Positions 57,662 to 64,000 of a stretch of 64,000 bases of DNA are shown piece after piece. The notes beneath the pieces are model-generated. The model did not search any database, had not been told where the DNA came from, and saw only the letters and a program-made list of their open reading frames with translations. Origin of the DNA: Anticarsia gemmatalis. Taxonomy: Eukaryota > Arthropoda > Insecta > Lepidoptera > Erebidae. The stretch lies in assembly GCF_050436995.1 (NCBI RefSeq), contig NC_134764.1, forward strand, positions 1,426,001-1,490,000. Direction: 5' to 3'. Every line of letters begins with the position of its first letter. Within the stretch, counting starts at the first letter, position 1. The translations under genes and the position numbers were made by a program.

Positions 57662-58414
57662 ATGAGTTTTAAAAACAAAGTCGTTCTTGTTTCTGGATCC
57701 GGTTCTGGTATAGGAGAAGCTACAGCCATACTTTTCGCAAAAGAAGGAGCCAACGTAGTCATAGTAGACTGCAACGAAGAAACAGCAAAGAACACTGGAG
57801 AGAAATGCAAGGAATTCGGTAATAAAGTACTTGTGGTTAAAGCAGATATCTCCAAAGACGAAGAAGCGAAGAATATTATAGAAACTACAGTAGAAAATTT
57901 CGGGAAACTTGACGTTCTAATCAACAATGTAGGTATTACACGACCAGGAAATTTGGCTGAAGGAACAATCATGGACAACTATGATACAGTGATGAATACT
58001 AATCTTCGCGCCGTGGTGATGATGACGAGTCTAGCTACTCCTTACTTAATCAAGTCTAAGGGATGCATTGTGAATACATCGAGCATTGCAAGCGTTGTAC
58101 TCAATAAAATGTCAGATTATCCATGCTACTGCCTCTCAAAGGCTGGTGTGGATAGTTTTACCCGTATTGCTGCTATAGAACTGGCAGCTTTTGGTGTACG
58201 AGTCAATGCTGTAAGCCCAGGACCTGTATACACAAACGTATTCAAGAATTGCAACATGCCCGGTTCCATGGACGATTTTGCCGCAGTGACGCTTTTGAAA
58301 AAATGCTCGGATCCTAAGGAGATAGCTGGTGTGATTGCGTTCTTGGCCAGTGATGCAGCTGGGAGCATTACAGGCAGTGATTATGTTATTGATAATGGTA
58401 TGGGTCTAGCGTAG
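57662..58414 (+). CDS. SDR gene H: FabG-like dehydrogenase, NAD type, altered motifs
   Basis: Complete intronless gene, 250 aa from ATG at 57662. The frame stays open upstream to 57578 but has no ATG there, and MSFKNK matches the paralogues. Asp36 (IVDCN) points to NAD(H). Two normally fixed motifs have changed: TGxxxGIG reads SGSGSGIG (Thr11 to Ser), and NNAG reads NNVG (Ala90 to Val). The catalytic Asn114, Ser141, Tyr156 and Lys160 remain. Ser for Thr keeps the hydroxyl; Val beside the cofactor could narrow the site. AATAAA at 58454. It is the closest intact relative of the three pseudogene fragments upstream. Convergent with gene I. Confidence 0.95.
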   Translation: MSFKNKVVLVSGSGSGIGEATAILFAKEGANVVIVDCNEETAKNTGEKCKEFGNKVLVVKADISKDEEAKNIIETTVENFGKLDVLINNVGITRPGNLAEGTIMDNYDTVMNTNLRAVVMMTSLATPYLIKSKGCIVNTSSIASVVLNKMSDYPCYCLSKAGVDSFTRIAAIELAAFGVRVNAVSPGPVYTNVFKNCNMPGSMDDFAAVTLLKKCSDPKEIAGVIAFLASDAAGSITGSDYVIDNGMGLA

Positions 58415-58453
58415 TTACATACATACATTAATGTTTTATTTGCATGATTTTCG

Positions 58454-58459
58454 AATAAA
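58454..58459 (+). terminator. Polyadenylation signal of SDR gene H
   Basis: AATAAA 40 bp after the stop codon. Confidence 0.6.
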
Positions 58460-59261
58460 ATCTTTGAGTATAAAGTAAATAACGTTATTTTTATTTTACC
58501 TGTTTGAAAATGCATAAAATACACATAACAGTGGGAGTTTTCAAAATGTTAAGATATCGATCTGTTTAAATACGAAGGTACGAAGGTGTATGGAATAATA
58601 TGTTAGTCCCATGTTATAGGAACGAGCCTACTGCTATTACCAATCTACCATTGAGAAAATTCACATAAAAATATAAAAACCTATTACCGAAATGTTATAT
58701 TAATTCTGGCTCAAAATTTTACGCCTACTATATTCCATAGAGCAAACTTAGTCTATCAGTATTGCTTTAAACAGTTCGTAAACCGAATTCGAATCCTGAA
58801 AAAATCAGTAAAGAAAGGTAAAACATTTTACGCTGATATATCTTCATGTCAACAGTCTCCCATGTAAGACTTAACCTCGGTGGCGCTGCCTTACTCTACC
58901 AACTACATAAAGAAGTAAGTAATAAGTATTTCTTCGGAGAACACAGAAAAATAAAGATCTTTTATTTTTATAACCCGTTTTGTGTCAACGTCAAAAGAAA
59001 CAAAATAAAAGAATAAAAACCCATTTAATTATAAATAAACATCCTGTCACATTAGCATTACAAAATAACAAGCTGATTTAATATAATTTATATTAAAATG
59101 TTTATAGAATTTGTATTGCCTTATTTCTACTTACTACTTACTTATGAACTTTATAATCCATTGAAATACCTACTACCATTTCACAAGTTTCAACCGATTA
59201 GACATAATACCATTACACAATTATTTAATACGAAAAATAAACAACATTATCAGAACACCTA
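58460..59261. other. Intergenic between convergent genes H and I
   Basis: AT-rich. AATAAA on the minus strand at 58961-58966 could end transcripts of gene I about 300 bp after its stop. A tRNA-like patch near 58790 is too decayed to classify. No gene seen. Confidence 0.4.
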
Positions 59262-60014
59262 TCAGTTCTTGAGCAAAGTCCCATTATCGATGGCGTAATC
59301 AACACCAGTGATACTCTTTGCCTTATCACTTGCCAAGAACAGAATTAGGTCACCAATTTCTTCTGGTTCGGAGACCCTGCTCAGTTTGAAGAAGTCTCTA
59401 CATTCGTCCCAAGTTTGTGTAGACCCTGCAGTCTTCAACACCTCAGTTCTCGTCGGTCCAGGACTGACAGTATTCACTCTAACGCCTTCTGAAGATAATT
59501 CTAATGCCGCTCCTCGAGTAAAATGGTCTAAAGCAGCTTTCGACATACAATAAGCCATGCTCCCAGGGACTCCAATAAAAGAGTTCCCGAATACACTGGA
59601 CACGTTCACAATATTCCCTTTCGTCTTCACCAAATGTGGTGTGGCATAATTTGTGAGCAGTACAACTGAACGTACATTTACATTCATAACTCGGTCGAAA
59701 TCTTCCATTAATTTTCCATCGAGTAGAGAACCGTATGCAAGAATACCTGCATTGTTGACAAGGACATCAATCTTGCCGTACCTCTCTATAGTTTTATCAA
59801 CAATCGCTTTTACATCTTCATCGTTGGTCAATTCTGCTTGTATAGTTAGCACCGGCCCAAACAATTCACATTTTGCAGCAACTTCCTTCAATCTATCTTC
59901 GTTTCTGCCAACTATAGCGAGACTGGCTCCTTCTTTAGCGAATAATTCTGCTGTAGCAGCTCCAATCCCGGCACTTCCTCCAGTGATTAAAACCACTTTC
60001 TCTTTGAAACTCAT
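59262..60014 (-). CDS. SDR gene I: FabG-like short-chain dehydrogenase/reductase, minus strand
   Basis: Complete intronless gene, 250 aa from ATG at 60014 (MSFKEK, aligned with the paralogues). A longer frame starts at 60122 and would add 36 residues with a hydrophobic stretch. I prefer the short form because the likely initiator (AATCAGTAT, about 60065-60057) lies inside the extension. TGGSAGIG at 11-18, IVGRN with Arg37 (NADP type), NNAG at 87-90, Ser140, Tyr155 and Lys159, SPGPT at 184-188 with Thr for the usual Val. The acidic residue after beta 3 is Glu61 in place of Asp. It is closer to A and B in style than to C-F. Substrate unknown. Confidence 0.95.
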   Translation of the reverse strand: MSFKEKVVLITGGSAGIGAATAELFAKEGASLAIVGRNEDRLKEVAAKCELFGPVLTIQAELTNDEDVKAIVDKTIERYGKIDVLVNNAGILAYGSLLDGKLMEDFDRVMNVNVRSVVLLTNYATPHLVKTKGNIVNVSSVFGNSFIGVPGSMAYCMSKAALDHFTRGAALELSSEGVRVNTVSPGPTRTEVLKTAGSTQTWDECRDFFKLSRVSEPEEIGDLILFLASDKAKSITGVDYAIDNGTLLKN

Positions 60015-60051
60015 GTTTAATTTTGTCGATGCTGTCCAAGCCGGTGTCGCG

Positions 60052-60115
60052 CGTATACTGATTACGAGTACAATACACAACAAGTTGTTTTGGTTGTATA
60101 TGACCGCTATAAAGG
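60052..60115 (-). promoter_or_regulatory. Putative promoter of SDR gene I
   Basis: On the minus strand TTTATAGC (about 60114-60107) and CATATAC (about 60102-60096) are TATA-like, and ATCAGTATAC (about 60064-60055) fits the arthropod initiator. The second pair has the better spacing. Confidence 0.4.
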
Positions 60116-60122
60116 CGGCCAC

Positions 60123-61215
60123 TGACCTGCTGAGAGTGATGTAACACTATTTTATGATCGAATGTTACAACGCCCTAATTCGTAAACAAATAATTGACGA
60201 TATGGTAGCAGTAAGTATTCAAAAGTAATTTGTAATTTGTATACATAAGCTATTATTTTTAGCAAAGGAATTAGCACCAACAAGATCAACACAAACACAC
60301 ATAATTGTAGTCAGTTCGATGATGTACCTACTAAAAAATGTCCAAAATTAAATTGCATTACATTACACTTCCATGAACTAACTACTTTTACAGACCAATA
60401 AAGTAGGGATTGACCGATAACTTTATCAGACAATACTACTCATAAATAGCTTGATATTACATTCTTATGTCGCGACAAATAGATACATCATATTCTACGA
60501 TTTCAACCTCTAATTCTTGGATTAAACTACTTAAAACAAAAACCACAGAACAAGTTTATAGTCGTCACATTTTACCAATAAACGACAAAATAGAACAATA
60601 TCGATTCATAATCGAATTGTCGAGAAGCCATCAAAAATCTGTCAAGGACAATATGCTCGAAAAAAAGCCATACAAAATCATTAAATACTCGTTATGACAA
60701 GTCTATAACCGTCTTTACGAATACGATAAAACCAGTTTTACAATCAAATTATATATCTGTCCAACTGGCTGCATAAATTGGTCTCGTATGTCGTTATAAA
60801 TATTAACAACTGAATGACAATTATTTTGTTATTGTATGTGCCAAGTATATGAATTGAACAGAGGAACTGTCAGGGTCATTTTATAAAATAGTCATTTGAA
60901 TCTTGATTATAGGGACATGACCGTCGACCGTGTCTGATTTTTAAATAATAAATACACAGAGCAGATTCGCAATTGAAATTAGCAATTGGGTTAAAAGTAT
61001 ACAGTAATGCCATATTTAAAAAGTGATTCAATTTCTTAGGACAACTCACACACAAGGGTTTGATTCAAGTACAACTCATTAAGCACTCAACAAGATAACT
61101 CATTGGGCATGGGCGAACGGTATACGAGACACTTTATGTCCTTCATAAAAATATTTCTATATAATTTCAAAGGAAATGCGTAAGTACTACGGCATTTTCT
61201 TTCAATTTATACGTG
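60123..61215. other. Downstream of the SDR cluster, no gene seen
   Basis: AT-rich, no convincing frame, RNA or repeat. Confidence 0.4.
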
Positions 61216-61452
61216 ATAGCTGACCCGCGCAACTTCGCTTGCGTCACGTAAGAGAGAATGGGTTTTCCCGTTTTCGTAACATTTTTACGGGTACTCTGCT
61301 CCTATTGGTCGTAGTGTGATGACATATAGCCTACAGCCTTCCTCGATAAATGGGCTATCTAACACTGAAATAATTTTTCAAATCAGACCATTAGTTCCTG
61401 AGAGTAGCGCGTTCAAAAAAAAACTCTTCAGCTTTATAATATTAGTATAGAT
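61216..61452 (+). repeat. Dispersed lepidopteran element, copy 6 of 6
   Basis: TAGCTGACCCGCGCAACTTC start, CTTCAGCTTTATAATATTAG end. The AAAC tail has shrunk to a plain run of A, unlike the other tailed copies. Confidence 0.8.
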
Positions 61453-64000
61453 TGAGCGATGTTTGTCTGTGAAAAAGGTCTCAAGCCTATAAGCAGACTC
61501 ATTTGTCCAGATTCAAAACGAATACTCGGGATCATCACACAAACATTTGTGTGTGATTTGTGTCGACATGACGACTACCTCCTACCATCGTTTTTAACAC
61601 AAAACTACAGAAAAAATGTAATTGAATCATTCTTAGATTAGTAGTAAAAGTAGCTGCAGCGACAATGCAGCAGCATCCATTTTTACTTGCAAAAGATTTC
61701 CGATACCTCCCGAAAATCTTTTAAACTGCACTTTCAGTACATTATCGTTGATGCAAGATCACTTAAGAGGCTCGAATCTTAAAGGCTTAGAGGTAAGTGG
61801 TGCTGTTGCCGTGACGCTAATAACTGGCGTAAATATCGTTGGAATATTAAAACCGTTGTAAAACTACTATGTTGACAAGTTATTGTTATGAGGTAGCGCA
61901 GTTTCGGGTGTTTTTCTTAATTTTTAAGCAGTTACTTTTATGTTTTATGTTAGTAGGTATTCAGATTTATATTCGGTTAATTCAATGGTAGTAATTTGTA
62001 AATATTTTTGCTCGGCTTCCTCGTTTTGTAAAACTTTTTGTAAAAATATTAATTATTTGATAGCTACATTTTTAGATTGTACGAGTAAAGAAGCATTCAA
62101 TAGCAAACTTAACGGTGCATCTTTTTGCGAACGGAATTTCGGAAAGAATGTAATTGTTTGTTAAAAATATAGTACGATTCATCGAATATTCGTTTATTTT
62201 TAGAAGAATAATGTATCGGATCCCACGCAATAACCTATTAATAGTAATTAGTTTCATTGAGCTGCCTACACCTGATCTACTCAACGAGACGCAACGCCAA
62301 CGTTTCATCTTACACGTGGAAGACAGGAAACTCTTGCAATGAGCTAATGTAGTACTAACTTTATACATGCTTCGTTTAACAAACTACTTACTTATATACT
62401 CTCTTAACATTTTACTATTCCCTTATATAAATTCATAACTCCCCAATTGTTGTTTTTCAGGCATTCTTCTGGTATATGAACCAATAGAATTATGGACTTG
62501 ATTCTAAAACAGTTACAAAAAACACATTTACGATACGACCTATATTCCGTTATTTTCCTCTTTCTATTAAAAAAGCCATGAAATGTATACTGTTTTCCAT
62601 TACCGTAGTAGTAATGTGAAGCGATCGACTATCTCTTATGCACAGTATTTCCTACACACATTAACACAACAAAACCCCCATAACAATAATAATGTACAAA
62701 GCACCCCAAAAACGAATTTACAACAGAAATTATAAACTAAAATGAACTGAGTACCAAAAACATAATAATGTAAGCGACGCTTAAGCCAAGGCGATACGAA
62801 GACGCTGAAGATAGTGGTGGGGGTCATCGCAAACAAATGAGGGGTGTAAATCCTACCACCACCCCCCGCCTGCCCCCCTACGCTTGTAGGTGTACCCCAC
62901 AGGTAGCACTTGCTCAACCCTTTCTTGGCTAACATATGGCTCGTGTAGCCTGGACTGTGTGATGTTGGATAGGGAATATAGTAAGTGATATTTACTTGTA
63001 TTAATTATGAGATTTTATTTCGAAGCCTGTTGGAATTGTGTCTGCAATATTGTTTTGTAAAAAAATTTCGCTATGTTCAAGTATTTATATTTTTAGGCCT
63101 TTTCATACGTTAGATTTTTTTATATTCTCGATTCGATTATTCGATATTAAAACTTTCTAAGTTCCCTGTGTTGAATTTCAATATACTAGTAAGATATGAA
63201 ATTTTTTTAGTTGCTTCAAAAGTAACACAGTATTTACAGATTCATCTCTTATTGCCTTACTTAAAGGTCAAATATAGTGTGACAGTTCGTAAGTACTAAT
63301 CTAATTATGACTTCTGATAACCTTTTAAAATTTCTAAGTATTTCTAAGCATTTAAAAAGTCTTTATCTAAACGATTTCCAATCCAAACACAACAATTCCA
63401 AGTGCCACCTCTCGGTACAGGCACACGCGGTTAAGACAACTGAAGTGTTTCGGACGTCGCGTCGGATTTATCGCCGGACGGTATTGGTTCCGTTTTGTGT
63501 GTGCCTGTACATAATGCCTTACGTAATGCTTGATGGCTTTGAGAATCTCGTCTGTGTGCGACTGTACAATGTACATGTATGTACAAAGGTACAGGTCGGT
63601 TGAAAAGTGCTTAGTTTGAGTGTGCGCTGTTTGTGTGTTTGTTTGTTTGATCTTATTGTGATGCTGGATAGGAATTGTTATGGTTTTATGAAGGCTAATT
63701 GAGTCTGGTTATAAACATGATGTATTCCTTAGACTCGTTTTGCTATCAGTATGATGTGTTGTTTTGAAGGGTAATTGATTTAGACAAAACTTATGATACA
63801 TTTATAAGACTGGCTTTGAAAGAGATGAGGATATTTTGACATGCATCGAGCGCTAAGTTGAAAAGAGAAGTTACTATGCCATGAAAATATAGATTGATTA
63901 AGTATTCACATTATTTGAAGATGAAAACTTTTACTGAGTTTTCTCTTAACTAATAATATTTACCTATAGTATGTCAAAGTATATCCATTATTTTCGTGAC
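61453..64000. other. AT-rich DNA with one GC-rich patch, no gene supported
   Basis: A patch at about 62795-62935 with runs of C and G is open on the minus strand for 99 codons, but composition alone explains this. Another GC-richer patch lies at 63420-63600. I could not assign either. Confidence 0.35.

Noticed and set aside
62636..62935. 99-codon minus-strand frame
   Set aside because: Its middle comes from runs of C and G, the rest is Cys/Phe/Leu-rich sequence from AT-rich DNA. No family resemblance, promoter or splice sites.
1..64000. CRISPR arrays, bacterial operons or prophage
   Set aside because: No regular spacer arrays, ribosome-binding sites or operon-like packing. The DNA is clearly animal.

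Overview
The window looks like nuclear DNA of a moth or butterfly (Lepidoptera). It is AT-rich, about two thirds intergenic or intronic, and full of interspersed repeats typical of that order: six copies of a short element opening CTAGCTGACCCGCGCAAC and ending in an AAAC-rich tail, tRNA-derived SINEs, two 5S-rRNA-like SINEs, fold-back MITEs and LINE-like 3' tails. The family and species cannot be fixed from the sequence alone.

Layout. From 1 to about 42.2 kb I see no complete gene. The only coding signal I can support is a short exon at 4348-4402 encoding a signal peptide and ending at a phase-1 splice donor, probably the first coding exon of a secreted or membrane protein whose other exons I could not find. 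The rest of this part is repeat-littered intron or intergenic DNA. From 42.3 to 60.0 kb lies a cluster of nine intronless genes for classical short-chain dehydrogenase/reductases (SDRs, FabG-like, 245-250 aa). Eight are on the plus strand (A 42314, B 45093, C 46178, D 48158, E 50740, F 52712, G 56348, H 57662) and one, I, is on the minus strand (60014 down to 59262), convergent with H. From 60.1 to 64 kb I see no further gene.

How the cluster is built. C, D, E and F are recent tandem copies that share a promoter (a TTATCT/GATAA pair, a TATATG box and a common 5' leader). They are almost identical for about 143 residues and differ mainly in two patches that in SDRs line the substrate pocket. 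Decayed 5' fragments of a G/H-like SDR lie between C and D, D and E, and E and F, so the duplicated unit was a C-type gene plus an already truncated G/H-type gene. The third fragment is split by a 5S-like SINE with a 14-bp target-site duplication. A 1.8-kb fold-back element with arms of about 450 bp ends 25 bp before the start codon of G. G and H carry Asp at the end of the second beta strand (NAD type), while A-F and I carry Arg (NADP type).

Taken together the cluster looks like a lineage-specific expansion of cytosolic oxidoreductases, perhaps for diet-derived or signalling alcohols and ketones. The substrates are unknown. The most interesting region is 45-57 kb.
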